Assembly: GCA_009908855.1 (NCBI GenBank)
Contig: JAAAOM010000019.1
Coordinates: forward strand, 62,001 to 126,000
DNA from: Bacteroidota bacterium
GTDB taxonomy: Bacteria > Bacteroidota > Bacteroidia > Bacteroidales > JAAAOM01
DNA length: 64,000 bases
Direction of reading: 5' to 3'
Position numbers and translations under genes: made by a program
Notes under the pieces: model-generated
Seen by the model: only the letters and a program-made list of their open reading frames with translations
Databases searched by the model: none
What the model was told of the DNA's origin: nothing
Shown: positions 26,586 through 36,157 of the stretch, one piece after another
Layout of the letters: each line of letters starts with the position of its first letter
Position numbering within the stretch: the first letter of the stretch is position 1

Positions 26586-29177
26586 ATGCGCCGAATACTG
26601 AACATTTTCCTGCTGCTTGCATTATTGGTGCTGATGCTGTTTACCGGTCTTTTTTTTATGGTAGAACTGAAAGAGGATAAGATCATAGCACTTTTCAGTA
26701 ATCAGGTAGAAGAAAAATTACGAACACAAATTGAACTGGACCATATTGATATAAACCTGATCCGCCAATTTCCCCACGCATCAATTGAACTGGAAAATGT
26801 AGTTGTGCACACGGTTGACGATATACATACCGCCCATTTTACCCGCCCTGTTTCAGACACGCTTTGTTATCTGAATAAGGTATACCTTGAATTTAGCCTG
26901 CCGGCACTACTTGCCAACCGGTATGAAATTACATCCATATCCCTTTATAACGGGAAAATTAATGTTTTAATCGATAGAAATGGTTCTGACAATTTTACCA
27001 TTGTCAGGCCGGATTCCGTTGATAATAACACTTCCAAAACACTCGATTTTGACATTAAAAACATTGCTTATAACAAAATTGAAGTTGATTATCAAAATTT
27101 AGTACGCCAAATCGAAACCCGTCTTTCACTGGATAAGGGTAAAATCAAAACCATCCGGAAAAACCAAACACTTGACCTGGAAATAAAATCCAATCTCGCT
27201 TCCCAATACTTCAGGCGCGGGGAAAAAAATTGGTTTGCCGGTGTACCCATGAAATTGCAGGGTTCCCTTATCAAAACCGACCAAAAGTGGAAATTCAATC
27301 AACTGAATATTACCTTTTTTAAACGCAATACATTTAATGTGAACGGTTTTATCGGAACCAACCGGCAAAAAAATGTAGATTTATCATTCAGTACCCAATC
27401 AGCGAATGCTGATGAAATATTACAAGTCATACCCATTACATTAAACACCCATAAATGGCATTTCTCAGGTGGTTCAATAAATGCCAACGGTACCATAAAG
27501 GGCCGCATGGGAGAATCATCGAGTCCACGGGTAGATATTTTATTTACCATAGCAAACACCCGGATAACAGACAAAAATAGAGACCTGGAATGGAAACTTG
27601 ACAACGCAGCCGGCACCTTCAGTAACGGTTCGGCACATCATAAAAACACCGCTTACCTGGGAATTGACAAGGCAGATATCACCTTGGGCAAAAATAATCG
27701 CATCCATTTGAACGGATCCATCCATAATTTTTCCAGGCAAGTTGTATCTATAAATACCAATTTGAGGCTCAATCACGAAATACTAAATGCCTACATTAAA
27801 AAATCCGATTATGAACTGACCACAGGTGTTATTGACGGAAATCTGTCGTACTCAGGTACGTTGGCCGAATACGATACCCTACAGTTTAGTCATATTGTTT
27901 CCGGAATCCGGGAAGGAAATCTGCATGTTAAGGATGTTGAAATTAACGGACGGAACAATCGAATTAAAGCAGGCGGTAATCTGCAACTGCAAAAAAATTG
28001 GCGAATTGACTCCGCCTACATCGCTGCCGGCGGAAATACCATAAACTTTCAGGGAAGTATATCGGAACCTGTATGGCTGTTTCAGTCCAGGCCATTCTTA
28101 AATGCCAATGTATCGGCCCACACCGGAACTTTTGATCTCAGGGAATTCATCACATTTGTTATGAATGAAAATACAAGCGCTGCCCAAAATAACCGGCATT
28201 TAAAATACAATGTAAAGGCCAATGCCGCTATCGAAAGGCTTATTTACAATAAAGTGGAAGCAGAACAGGTGAAAGTATCGGCTACCCTGAAAAACAACAG
28301 TACACATTTTCACCGTTTTGAATCGGAAATTTGTGAAGGGCAGCTTAATTCAAGCGGAACGCTGTTGAAACAAAGCAATGGCTGGTATTCATTAAAATCA
28401 CAAAGCGACCTTAAGAATATTGATATCCATAAATTATTTGACCAATTCAACAATTTCAGGCAGGATTTTCTGGTAGATGAGAATATATTCGGAACCATTT
28501 CAGGAACCGTTGACTATTATTCAAAATTTGACACCAATTTTGCCTTTCAGGCATCCGGGCTCATGGCCAATGCCGATATTTCGATTAATAACGGTGAACT
28601 CGTGAATTTCGATCCGTTATATGCCTTATCCCGATTTGTTGACATTGAAGAACTGAAACATGTGAAATTTGCCAACATGGAAAACAATATCCTCATTAAA
28701 GAGCAGACCGTATTTATTCCGCAAATGACCATCAATTCTTCGGCCCTTGACCTGGCAGTATGGGGCAAACATTATTTCGACAATACGTTTGATTATTATG
28801 TGCAGGTTAAACTTGCAGAGATACTGGCCCATAAACTCACCAACCGCAAAAAGAAATTTGAAGATGTGGGTTATATTGTTCAGGAAGAAGGCAAAGAATT
28901 GGGCATTCCGCTTCGTATTTCCGGTAATCCGGATAATTACCAGGTCAGATACAACCGGCAACAAGCCGGAAAATCCATAAAACAATCCGTTCAGGAAGAA
29001 AAAAAGGAATTTAAAAACCTTTTTAAAAAAGAAAATTCTGAAAAAAACGTTATTGATAACAATCCGGCTGACCAGGAAACTGTAAAAGCAGTATGGCCGG
29101 AAGATGAAAAAGTGAAAACAACAGAAAAAGAAACCAAAAAGAAAAACCCATCCTTTCAGATTGAATGGGATGATTAA
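26586..29177 (+). CDS. AsmA-like envelope protein
   Basis: 863 residues anchored by one N-terminal helix (about 5-25). The body is a long run of beta strands typical of AsmA/TamB-like bridges that carry lipids between the membranes. The AsmA N-terminal pattern is present (LRTQIELDHIDINLIRQFP, SIELENVVVHT). The AsmA C-terminal pattern, FDPLYALSRFVDIEELKHVKF followed by the INSSALDLAVWGKHYFDN region, sits near residues 675-735. The last 60 residues are Lys/Glu-rich and likely disordered. It ends 21 bp before the next kinase gene. Confidence 0.85.
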   Translation: MRRILNIFLLLALLVLMLFTGLFFMVELKEDKIIALFSNQVEEKLRTQIELDHIDINLIRQFPHASIELENVVVHTVDDIHTAHFTRPVSDTLCYLNKVYLEFSLPALLANRYEITSISLYNGKINVLIDRNGSDNFTIVRPDSVDNNTSKTLDFDIKNIAYNKIEVDYQNLVRQIETRLSLDKGKIKTIRKNQTLDLEIKSNLASQYFRRGEKNWFAGVPMKLQGSLIKTDQKWKFNQLNITFFKRNTFNVNGFIGTNRQKNVDLSFSTQSANADEILQVIPITLNTHKWHFSGGSINANGTIKGRMGESSSPRVDILFTIANTRITDKNRDLEWKLDNAAGTFSNGSAHHKNTAYLGIDKADITLGKNNRIHLNGSIHNFSRQVVSINTNLRLNHEILNAYIKKSDYELTTGVIDGNLSYSGTLAEYDTLQFSHIVSGIREGNLHVKDVEINGRNNRIKAGGNLQLQKNWRIDSAYIAAGGNTINFQGSISEPVWLFQSRPFLNANVSAHTGTFDLREFITFVMNENTSAAQNNRHLKYNVKANAAIERLIYNKVEAEQVKVSATLKNNSTHFHRFESEICEGQLNSSGTLLKQSNGWYSLKSQSDLKNIDIHKLFDQFNNFRQDFLVDENIFGTISGTVDYYSKFDTNFAFQASGLMANADISINNGELVNFDPLYALSRFVDIEELKHVKFANMENNILIKEQTVFIPQMTINSSALDLAVWGKHYFDNTFDYYVQVKLAEILAHKLTNRKKKFEDVGYIVQEEGKELGIPLRISGNPDNYQVRYNRQQAGKSIKQSVQEEKKEFKNLFKKENSEKNVIDNNPADQETVKAVWPEDEKVKTTEKETKKKNPSFQIEWDD

Positions 29178-29198
29178 TATTATACAAATTACTCAAAA

Positions 29199-30347
29199 TT
29201 GGATATTTATTATAAAAAATCGAGGTGGAAAATATTTTTATTCCTGACGGCGGTAATCATCGGTTCAGGATCACTTTGGTATACCAATCAGTTGGTTAAG
29301 CAACTGGCCAACGAAGAACGTAAAAAAGTTGAGCTATGGGCCGAGGCCACCAAAAGAATTATTGAAGACGAAGCCACCAGTGCAGGATATGAATTTTTGC
29401 TTTCCGTTATCAAGAATAACGAAACCGTACCGGTAATAGTTACCGATCAAAACGATAAAATGATGTATTCCCGCAACCTGGATTCGGTAAAAATAACCCA
29501 GGAAAAATATTATAAGCGCAGGCTCGATGAAATGAAAGAATATGCCGAACCCATTAAAATTGAATTACCCGGCGATCAGCGACAATATATTTATTATTCG
29601 AGGTCAACCATATTAACCCAATTGTTGTATTATCCCTATATCCAGTTGGCGGTTATTTGTCTGTTTGTTTTGGTATCATATTTTGCTTTCAGCGCATCGC
29701 GAAAGGCAGAGCAAAATCAGGTATGGGTTGGCCTGTCAAAAGAAACTGCCCACCAACTGGGCACACCTATCTCTTCGTTGCTGGCCTGGATAGAGATAGC
29801 ACGCGAAGAAATGAAAAATTCACCGATGCTGGATGAATTTGAAAAGGATATCCGGCGGCTCGAAAAAATTACCGAGCGTTTTTCAAAAATAGGCTCGCAG
29901 GCCACATTACAAAACCAATCGCTGCAGGATGTTATTCACAATGCCATTCATTACATTCAAAATCGTACTTCCCAAAACATACAATTCGAACAGATTATCG
30001 ACACCCATGTGAAAGTACCCATTAATGCCGAATTGTTTGAGTGGGTGATTGAGAATATATGCAAGAATGCCATTGATGCCATGGAGGGAAAAGGCGTGTT
30101 GACCCTGAAAACCACCATAGCAAGCGACAGTGTTTATCTGGATATTAGTGATACCGGCAAAGGACTGCCAAAATCAGCATTCAAAACTATTTTTAAACCT
30201 GGATATACAACCAAATCGCGTGGCTGGGGGCTTGGCTTATCTTTGGCACGCAGGATTATCGAAGATTACCATTACGGAAAAATATTTGTACTACAATCTG
30301 AAACCGGAAAAGGCACTACCTTTCGTATTACATTAAACACGCAATAA
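29199..30347 (+). CDS. sensor histidine kinase, two-pass
   Basis: 382 residues, with TTG as the likely start (no ATG fits before the first membrane helix). Helices at about 11-28 and 147-165 enclose a periplasmic sensor of about 115 residues. The phospho-acceptor box is SKETAHQLGTPISSLLAW (His near 187), in which HQLGTP replaces the usual HELRTP. The HATPase domain follows (N-box ENICKNAIDAME, G-boxes DTGKGLP and GWGLGLSLA). No regulator gene is adjacent. It stops 1 bp before the rnpA start. Confidence 0.9.
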   Translation: MDIYYKKSRWKIFLFLTAVIIGSGSLWYTNQLVKQLANEERKKVELWAEATKRIIEDEATSAGYEFLLSVIKNNETVPVIVTDQNDKMMYSRNLDSVKITQEKYYKRRLDEMKEYAEPIKIELPGDQRQYIYYSRSTILTQLLYYPYIQLAVICLFVLVSYFAFSASRKAEQNQVWVGLSKETAHQLGTPISSLLAWIEIAREEMKNSPMLDEFEKDIRRLEKITERFSKIGSQATLQNQSLQDVIHNAIHYIQNRTSQNIQFEQIIDTHVKVPINAELFEWVIENICKNAIDAMEGKGVLTLKTTIASDSVYLDISDTGKGLPKSAFKTIFKPGYTTKSRGWGLGLSLARRIIEDYHYGKIFVLQSETGKGTTFRITLNTQ

Positions 30348-30348
30348 A

Positions 30349-30747
30349 TTGCAAAACCGTACAGGCAACCATACTTTTAAAAAAGGCGAAAGGCTTACGG
30401 GTAATATCCCTATACAGGAGTTATTTACCAAAGGGACATCCTTTCTGGTATACCCGTTTCGGGTCAGTTACCAGGTTATGGAATCAGAACAGCCTTATCC
30501 GGCAAAAGTATTGATGGGTGTTAAAAAGAAAACCCATCGACGTGCTGTACAGAGAAACCTTATTAAACGCCGTAGCCGTGAGGCATATCGGAAACAAAAA
30601 GCAGATTTATATGACTATCTCCGGGAAAAAAATATGCACATCCATTTAGGACTTATCTATGTAAGTACAGAGATTCTTGATTATAAACAGTTTGAAACTG
30701 CCATGGAAAAATTAATGGAAAAACTTAAACAAAACCTTGAAAAATAA
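30349..30747 (+). CDS. rnpA: ribonuclease P protein component
   Basis: 132-residue protein subunit of RNase P, which trims tRNA 5' leaders. The N-terminus reads FKKGERLTGNIPIQELFTKG, and the RNA-binding helix has the family signature with HRRAVQRNLIKRRSREAYR (about 63-81). The start is TTG at 30349, 1 bp after the kinase stop, implying translational coupling. In many Bacteroidota rnpA follows hemD and precedes yidD; here hemD is 18 kb away and yidD is absent, so the local order has been rearranged. Confidence 0.93.
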   Translation: MQNRTGNHTFKKGERLTGNIPIQELFTKGTSFLVYPFRVSYQVMESEQPYPAKVLMGVKKKTHRRAVQRNLIKRRSREAYRKQKADLYDYLREKNMHIHLGLIYVSTEILDYKQFETAMEKLMEKLKQNLEK

Positions 30748-30904
30748 AATTATTCATGTTATGGGTGTGTTACAAGCAAGCCGAAGAAACAACCAACGAC
30801 ACGATAAAACATGAAATTTTTGCTGCATAAATTCTACTTTGACAAGTTAAACTGTGACAGTGTTCGGAAAACTATCGGAATATCCCACTGATTAGTACTC
30901 TTAT

Positions 30905-30936
30905 TCCCTGCGTAAGCGGGGATCTCCGTTTCTTAC
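30905..30936. repeat. REP-like palindrome
   Basis: CCCTGC-GTAA-GCGGGG forms a short stem (one G:T pair), and CGTAAG with the later CTTACG forms a second. The form resembles the 'tcCTGCGnaaGCAGGaat' type of dispersed intergenic repeat seen in many bacteria. It lies between rnpA and the nucleotidyltransferase gene, inside the candidate cassette. Confidence 0.45.
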
Positions 30937-30990
30937 GATTTTACCATTTTTTATCATTATATTTGAATTGAGCATAAAAGATACCAGATT

Positions 30991-31302
30991 ATGGATAAAA
31001 TCAATGCTTTAAATATTGCTATACAATATCTTAAGAGATTAAAAGAGAACAATATTAGTTTTTCGGATGCTTGGCTATTTGGCTCTTATGCTAAAGGACT
31101 TCAACAAGTAAATAGTGACATTGACCTTGCAATTGTTCTTGATGATAAGGAAAAATCTTTTGATACAGAAGTAAAACTAATGATAATTAGAAAAGGTGAA
31201 GAAACTATAATTGAACCTCATGCTTTTACTAAAGAAGAATTTGACACAAACCTACCAATTGTCAATCAAATTATTAATAAAGGTGAGAGAATAAAAATTT
31301 AA
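30991..31302 (+). CDS. minimal nucleotidyltransferase-domain protein (MNT/MntA-like)
   Basis: 103 residues. The polymerase-beta-type core is clear: GSYAKG (31-36) and the metal-binding pair Asp43 and Asp45 in SDIDLAIV, with a possible third acid in EETIIEP. Such minimal nucleotidyltransferases often act as antitoxins to HEPN toxins, adding AMP to them, but no HEPN gene adjoins it. The codons are rich in A/T third positions compared with neighbours. A -7-like box TATATTTG is at 30958-30965. It is the only gene of the candidate cassette. An independent small-molecule nucleotidyl transfer role is also possible. Confidence 0.85.
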   Translation: MDKINALNIAIQYLKRLKENNISFSDAWLFGSYAKGLQQVNSDIDLAIVLDDKEKSFDTEVKLMIIRKGEETIIEPHAFTKEEFDTNLPIVNQIINKGERIKI

Positions 31303-31434
31303 CGCCCGCCAACAGGCTATAAAATACACGCCGTGGCTCTGTGGATAGGAACCTAATGAAATGAAAATTTTATGTTTTTTATCGAACGATAGTGGAAGCG
31401 GTTACTATATTTATAGCCATACGTTTTGTTAAAC
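31297..31434 (+). repeat. attC-like imperfect palindrome
   Basis: 138 bp, within the known attC size range. The outer 7-bp arms (ATTTAAC, GTTAAAC) match RYYYAAC and GTTRRRY. The second arms GGCTATAAA and TTTATAGCC are perfectly complementary. The centre is imperfectly paired. As RNA it could also serve as a terminator for the nucleotidyltransferase gene. Confidence 0.45.
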
Positions 31435-31467
31435 CTTCTCTTCCCTGATCATAGCAATACAATTAAA

Positions 31468-32274
31468 TCATTCATACGCACAATCCTTTGCGAAGGCACT
31501 TATTTCTTTCAAAGTTAAATCCCTTTCTTCAATAAATCCAATGTGACCACTATTCTCCAAAACAAGTGTTTTTCCTTTTTCATTGAGCAATGATTGCTTC
31601 TCTTTAATCACTTCAAAGGGAATATAATTGTCTTTTTTACCGATAATCCATAGTACCGGAACCTGTGCTTTTTGCAAAGTTACCGAACGATCGGGGCGGG
31701 CTTTCATGCCATTTAGGATAACAATAATGCCTTCATCGGGTGTGCGGCGACCAATGCCTTTTGCCCGATCCACCTTCATGGAAAGTTTTTCAAGGTTTTC
31801 ATCGGCAAACATTTTGGGTATATTGGTATTAATCAATAAGTCCTTTTTCCCCTCGCGAACCAATTCAATCTCGCGATCCCGGTTTTGTTTCTTCTCTTCA
31901 GGATCAGCAAAAGGTGTAGAATGAAAAAGGCAATATCCGGCCAGGCGGTCACTATGATTACCGGCAAAGGCCATTGTTACATACCCCCCGAGTGAATGGC
32001 CGGCCATAAAACATTTGCTGATATTCAATTCATCCAAAACTTCCACTACCGCCTCAGCCATATCATCCATGGTATGATAAGCAGCAACAATGCCTGATTC
32101 GCCATGACCCGGTATATCAATGCAGATAACACGAAAATCCAAGGCCAGTTCATCAGCAAAACCTTCCCAAATCTCGAGTGATTCGAGGTAACCATGTAAC
32201 AAAACAATGGCCTGGCCATTGCCTTCATCTTTATATCGTAATTTGGCATTTTTGAATTGTGTAGCTTTTATCAT
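31468..32274 (-). CDS. alpha/beta hydrolase
   Basis: 268-residue alpha/beta-fold hydrolase. The oxyanion-hole segment LLHGYLES is near residue 26, the nucleophile Ser94 is in GHSLGG, and the catalytic His is in ENSGHIGFIEE near residue 245. A DIPGHGES loop (53-60) is standard. The cap region (about 130-190) is helical and charged, so the substrate cannot be predicted; an esterase or C-C hydrolase is possible. There is no signal peptide. It is monocistronic. Confidence 0.88.
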   Translation of the reverse strand: MIKATQFKNAKLRYKDEGNGQAIVLLHGYLESLEIWEGFADELALDFRVICIDIPGHGESGIVAAYHTMDDMAEAVVEVLDELNISKCFMAGHSLGGYVTMAFAGNHSDRLAGYCLFHSTPFADPEEKKQNRDREIELVREGKKDLLINTNIPKMFADENLEKLSMKVDRAKGIGRRTPDEGIIVILNGMKARPDRSVTLQKAQVPVLWIIGKKDNYIPFEVIKEKQSLLNEKGKTLVLENSGHIGFIEERDLTLKEISAFAKDCAYE

Positions 32275-32730
32275 AATTCTAATGATTTTAATTCAACCTT
32301 TGAAATCATACCAGCAAAGATTTTGATGGCGCAATACTGTTATCTTTCAGGCAACATTAAAAAACGAAATAAATCAAATTTAACAGATAATATTGTTTGT
32401 TATGTCGAATACCAATGTTTATTGTTTTTTTATCACCCATTCGTAGATAATGGTGTGGTAAATTCCATGAATCAACCTGTATTATCAATGGTTTACTATC
32501 CATAATTGTTTAGAAATATAGTGATATATCGTAACATCTAATGAGCCGTCTAAAAAATTAGAATCAGTCTAAATTTGTTAATTAGCGCTTTTTTATTGTA
32601 AATTCAGGGCCGGAAAGATACCTTTGTACTTTCTTTTGGGAGATTAGTAACTTAAAATTCATTTTTTCAAAATTGCATTTAAGTTATTTATGTTTATAGT
32701 AAAAAGAAGATACGGTAAATTGATAAAATC
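32275..32730. other. intergenic region before the sdh/frd operon
   Basis: 456 bp of A+T-rich DNA between the hydrolase and sdhC starts. It carries the likely sdhC promoter at 32596-32626. A plus-strand frame at 32257-32505 overlaps the hydrolase start and has no family features. Nothing else is recognised. Confidence 0.5.
32596..32626 (+). promoter_or_regulatory. Bacteroidota-type promoter of sdhC
   Basis: A -7 box TACCTTTG (32619-32626) fits TAnnTTTG exactly, with TTG at 32596-32598, 20 bp upstream, as the -33 element. It predicts a start site near 32633 and a leader of about 100 nt. Confidence 0.55.
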
Positions 32731-33399
32731 ATGAGTAACATCTTTAGTACGTCTATTGGCAGGAAATTATTAATGTCCCTGGCAGGTATATTTCTTCTCA
32801 CTTTTTTGGTTGTTCACCTGGGCATTAATTTGTTGGTATTACGAGAAACACAAGACGCATTTAATATAGCTGCTCATTTCATGGGTACCAATCCGGTAAT
32901 TAAAGTTTTTGAAATTGTATTATTCGGTGGTATACTAATCCATATTATATATGGTATGATATTGAGTATTCAAAACGGTAAGTCAAGGCCGGTGCGATAT
33001 AAAAAAGACAATCATTCTCAAACCTCTTTCTTTTCAAAATACATGTTTCATACCGCCATTATTGTAGGTATTTTTATTGTAATTCACTTGTTTGATTTTT
33101 ATTTCAAGGCAAAATTTACGGATGTTGTTGATTCGGTTACCATCAATGGGAAACATTATCATGACCTGGGCGAACTGGTAATTGAGAAGTTCAAAATGCC
33201 CGTATTCGTATTCGGATACATTTTTGCATTCATCTTTTTGTCTTTCCATTTACATCATGGTTTTCAGTCGGCATTTCAGACGCTGGGCATCAATCATAAA
33301 TCATATACCCCCATTATAAAAGCATTCGGAGTAGTTTATTCCATTCTCATTCCATTGGGATTTGCTATCATACCCATTGTAATATATTTTTTCAGGTAA
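32731..33399 (+). CDS. sdhC: succinate dehydrogenase/fumarate reductase cytochrome b subunit, b558 type
   Basis: 222-residue membrane anchor with five hydrophobic helices (about 14-32, 58-78, 104-124, 153-175, 197-219). His residues near the helix ends (VHLGINLL, HIIYG, HTAII, HLFDF, HLHHGFQSAF) can hold two haems. One b-type subunit with five helices is the layout of Bacteroidota and Wolinella-like enzymes that react with menaquinone. It lies 21 bp before the flavoprotein gene. Direction of catalysis (succinate oxidation or fumarate reduction) cannot be read from sequence. Confidence 0.93.
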   Translation: MSNIFSTSIGRKLLMSLAGIFLLTFLVVHLGINLLVLRETQDAFNIAAHFMGTNPVIKVFEIVLFGGILIHIIYGMILSIQNGKSRPVRYKKDNHSQTSFFSKYMFHTAIIVGIFIVIHLFDFYFKAKFTDVVDSVTINGKHYHDLGELVIEKFKMPVFVFGYIFAFIFLSFHLHHGFQSAFQTLGINHKSYTPIIKAFGVVYSILIPLGFAIIPIVIYFFR

Positions 33400-33420
33400 A
33401 ACAGAAATACACGCGATAAC

Positions 33421-35358
33421 ATGACAGATTTAAAGGCAAAGATACCCGAAGGACCGCTGGCAGAAAAATGGACCCGTTTTAAAGGCAATCAGAAGCTGGT
33501 AAATCCGGCCAACAAAAGAAAGCTGGATGTCATAGTTGTAGGGTCTGGTTTAGCCGGAGCTTCGGCAGCGGCAAGTTTGGGTGAACTGGGATTTAATGTA
33601 AAAGTATTTTGTTACCAGGACAGCACCCGTCGTGCCCATAGTATTGCTGCTCAGGGTGGTATTAATGCTGCCAAAAACTATCCGAACGATGGAGACAGCG
33701 TATGGCGTTTGTTTCATGATACCATAAAAGGAGGTGATTATCGCTCGCGAGAAGCCAATGTATACAGACTTGCCGAAGTTAGTGGGAATATTATTGATCA
33801 ATGTGTGGCCCAGGGCGTTCCATTTGCCCGTGAATATGGCGGATTATTGGACAATCGTTCGTTTGGCGGTGCCCAGGTGAGTCGTACATTTTATGCACGC
33901 GGACAAACCGGCCAGCAATTGCTGTTGGGTGCTTACAGCGCCCTGAGTCGCCAGGTAAACAAAGGCTCGTTAGAAGTATTTGCACGTACCGAAATGCTCG
34001 ACCTGGTAGTTGTGGACGGCAAAGCCAGGGGCATTATTACCAGAGACCTGGCAACCGGTGAAATTCAAAGACATAGCGCCCATGCTGTAGTGGTTGCTTC
34101 CGGTGGTTATGGCAATGTATTTTTCCTGTCAACCAATGCAATGGGTTCCAATGCAAGTGCTGCCTGGCAGTGTTTTAAAAAGGGAGCCTGCTTTGCCAAT
34201 CCGGCCTATGCACAAATCCATCCCACCTGCATACCCGTACACGGATCCTTCCAAAGCAAACTAACTCTAATGAGTGAGAGTTTACGTAACGATGGCCGTA
34301 TCTGGGTGCCTAAAAACAAAGAAGACGCTGAAAAAATACGTAAGGGCACATTAAAACCAACCGATTTAAAAGAAGAAGACCGGGATTATTACCTGGAAAG
34401 AAGATATCCGGCATTCGGAAACCTGGTACCGCGCGATGTAGCTTCCCGGGCTGCTAAGGAACGCTGCGATGCCGGTTATGGCGTAGGAACCGGCCTGGCG
34501 GTTTATCTCGATTTTGCCGATGCCATCAATCGCCTTGGACGAGATGTAATAGAAGCCAGATACGGCAACCTTTTCCAGATGTATGAGAAAATTACGGATG
34601 AAAATCCCTATGAAACACCGATGATGATCTATCCGGCTATTCACTATACCATGGGTGGCATTTGGGTTGATTACGAATTACAAACAACTGTTCCCGGTTT
34701 ATTCGCCATTGGAGAAGCCAATTTCTCCGATCATGGTGCCAACAGGCTGGGGGCATCAGCTCTGATGCAGGGACTTGCCGACGGATATTTTGTACTTCCC
34801 TATACCATTCAGAATTACCTGGCTGATGAGATTAAAACTCCCCGTTTGGAAACCAGCCATCCGGCATTTGATGAAGCCGAAAAGGCCATATCCGAACGTA
34901 TCGATCAGCTATTTAGCATTCAGGGAACCAAATCGGTTGACTCATTCCATAAACGACTGGGTGCTGTTATGTGGGATTTTGTAGGCATGGCCCGAAACAA
35001 AGAAGGATTACAACAAGCCATTGACCAGATCGTACAGATCAAAAAGGATTTCTGGAGTGATGTGCGCATTCCCGGCGATAAAAGTGAACTAAATCCTGAA
35101 CTTGAAAAAGCAGGGCGGGTAGCCGATTTTATTGAATTGGGCGAATTAATGGCGCGCGATGCATTGCAGCGCGAAGAATCTTGCGGTGGCCATTTCAGAG
35201 AAGAATACCAGACCGAAGAGGGCGAAGCCCTGCGTAATGATGACCAATACAGGTACGTAGGTGCATGGGAATACAAAGGTGCCGATCAGGAGCCGGTTCT
35301 TCATAAAGAAGATTTGATTTTTGAATATATTCAGGTAAAACAAAGAAATTACAAATAA
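33421..35358 (+). CDS. sdhA: succinate dehydrogenase/fumarate reductase flavoprotein subunit
   Basis: 645-residue catalytic subunit that interconverts succinate and fumarate. The FAD fold starts with [12 protein letters not shown] (about 39-50). The flavin-linking His is in [14 protein letters not shown]. Substrate-site residues lie in the [10 protein letters not shown] and TMGGIWVDY segments and the [10 protein letters not shown] loop. Length and insertions fit the b558 group. It sits between sdhC and sdhB in the order C-A-B. Confidence 0.96.
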   Translation: MTDLKAKIPEGPLAEKWTRFKGNQKLVNPANKRKLDVIVVGSGLAGASAAASLGELGFNVKVFCYQDSTRRAHSIAAQGGINAAKNYPNDGDSVWRLFHDTIKGGDYRSREANVYRLAEVSGNIIDQCVAQGVPFAREYGGLLDNRSFGGAQVSRTFYARGQTGQQLLLGAYSALSRQVNKGSLEVFARTEMLDLVVVDGKARGIITRDLATGEIQRHSAHAVVVASGGYGNVFFLSTNAMGSNASAAWQCFKKGACFANPAYAQIHPTCIPVHGSFQSKLTLMSESLRNDGRIWVPKNKEDAEKIRKGTLKPTDLKEEDRDYYLERRYPAFGNLVPRDVASRAAKERCDAGYGVGTGLAVYLDFADAINRLGRDVIEARYGNLFQMYEKITDENPYETPMMIYPAIHYTMGGIWVDYELQTTVPGLFAIGEANFSDHGANRLGASALMQGLADGYFVLPYTIQNYLADEIKTPRLETSHPAFDEAEKAISERIDQLFSIQGTKSVDSFHKRLGAVMWDFVGMARNKEGLQQAIDQIVQIKKDFWSDVRIPGDKSELNPELEKAGRVADFIELGELMARDALQREESCGGHFREEYQTEEGEALRNDDQYRYVGAWEYKGADQEPVLHKEDLIFEYIQVKQRNYK

Positions 35359-35401
35359 ACAACGGTCTGTATTGCGTTGTCATACTTAAACATTCACGAA
35401 T

Positions 35402-36142
35402 ATGGATTTTACACTTAAAATATGGCGGCAGGAGAATGCGGCAGTAAAAGGTAAATTCGTTACTTACCAAATCAATGATATATCCCCTGACAGTTCGTTT
35501 CTGGAAATGCTCGATCAGTTGAATGAATCGTTGATTGACAAAGTACAAAAACCGGTTTGTTTCGATAGTGATTGCCGGGAAGGTATTTGCGGGGCATGTG
35601 GATTATACATCAATGGTCGTCCGCACGGTCCCGATGATGCCATTACCACCTGTCAGTTGCACATGCGCAAATTTAAATCAGGTCAAACCATTGTTATCGA
35701 ACCCTGGCGAGCCAAACCATTCCCGATTATCAAGGATTTGGTAGTTGATCGTTCATCATTTGATAAAATAATTGAAGCCGGTGGCTATGTTTCGGTAAAT
35801 ACCGGCGGTGTACCCGATGCCAACAGCATACCCATTCCAAAGGCCAATGCCGATCTGGCAATGGATGCGGCAGCATGTATCGGATGCGGAGCGTGTGTGG
35901 CAGCCTGTAAAAATGCATCGGCCATGTTGTTTGTATCTGCCAAAGTAGCCCATTTGTCGTTGCTTCCGCAAGGCAGGGTAGAAGCCAAAGAGCGCGTGCG
36001 TAAAATGGTTGACACAATGGATGAACTGGGATTTGGCAACTGCACCAATACAGGAGCCTGTGAAGCCGAATGCCCGAAAGAAATCAGTTTAACCAATATT
36101 GCACGTTTAAACCGGGAATATTACGCAGCTAAATTGTCATAA
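35402..36142 (+). CDS. sdhB: succinate dehydrogenase/fumarate reductase iron-sulfur subunit
   Basis: 246-residue electron-transfer subunit. The 2Fe-2S ligands are in [15 protein letters not shown] plus a later Cys in TTCQLH. The 4Fe-4S ligands are in [13 protein letters not shown] (about 158-170), and the 3Fe-4S group is in [13 protein letters not shown] near residue 215. All clusters are intact. It is the last gene of the operon, 43 bp after sdhA, with no clear hairpin before the convergent gene remnant. Confidence 0.96.
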   Translation: MDFTLKIWRQENAAVKGKFVTYQINDISPDSSFLEMLDQLNESLIDKVQKPVCFDSDCREGICGACGLYINGRPHGPDDAITTCQLHMRKFKSGQTIVIEPWRAKPFPIIKDLVVDRSSFDKIIEAGGYVSVNTGGVPDANSIPIPKANADLAMDAAACIGCGACVAACKNASAMLFVSAKVAHLSLLPQGRVEAKERVRKMVDTMDELGFGNCTNTGACEAECPKEISLTNIARLNREYYAAKLS

Positions 36143-36157
36143 TATTTATTGTACGTT

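Larger units (their letters stand above)
30846..31434. mobile_element. candidate single-gene integron-like cassette
   Basis: GTTAAAC occurs at 30846-30852 and again at 31428-31434, bracketing one small gene. The 3' end (31297-31434) folds like an attC site: RYYYAAC core ATTTAAC (31297-31303), an inner arm GGCTATAAA (31315-31323) paired with TTTATAGCC (31410-31418), and a closing GTTRRRY core GTTAAAC. The gene's stop codon lies inside the first core, as is common in cassettes. The unit would be about 582 bp. No integrase is in the window, and the spacers (11 and 9 nt) are longer than usual. Confidence 0.4.

Noticed and set aside
32257-32505. An 82-codon plus-strand frame before sdhC
   Set aside because: It overlaps the start of the hydrolase gene on the other strand and reads like translated A+T-rich spacer.
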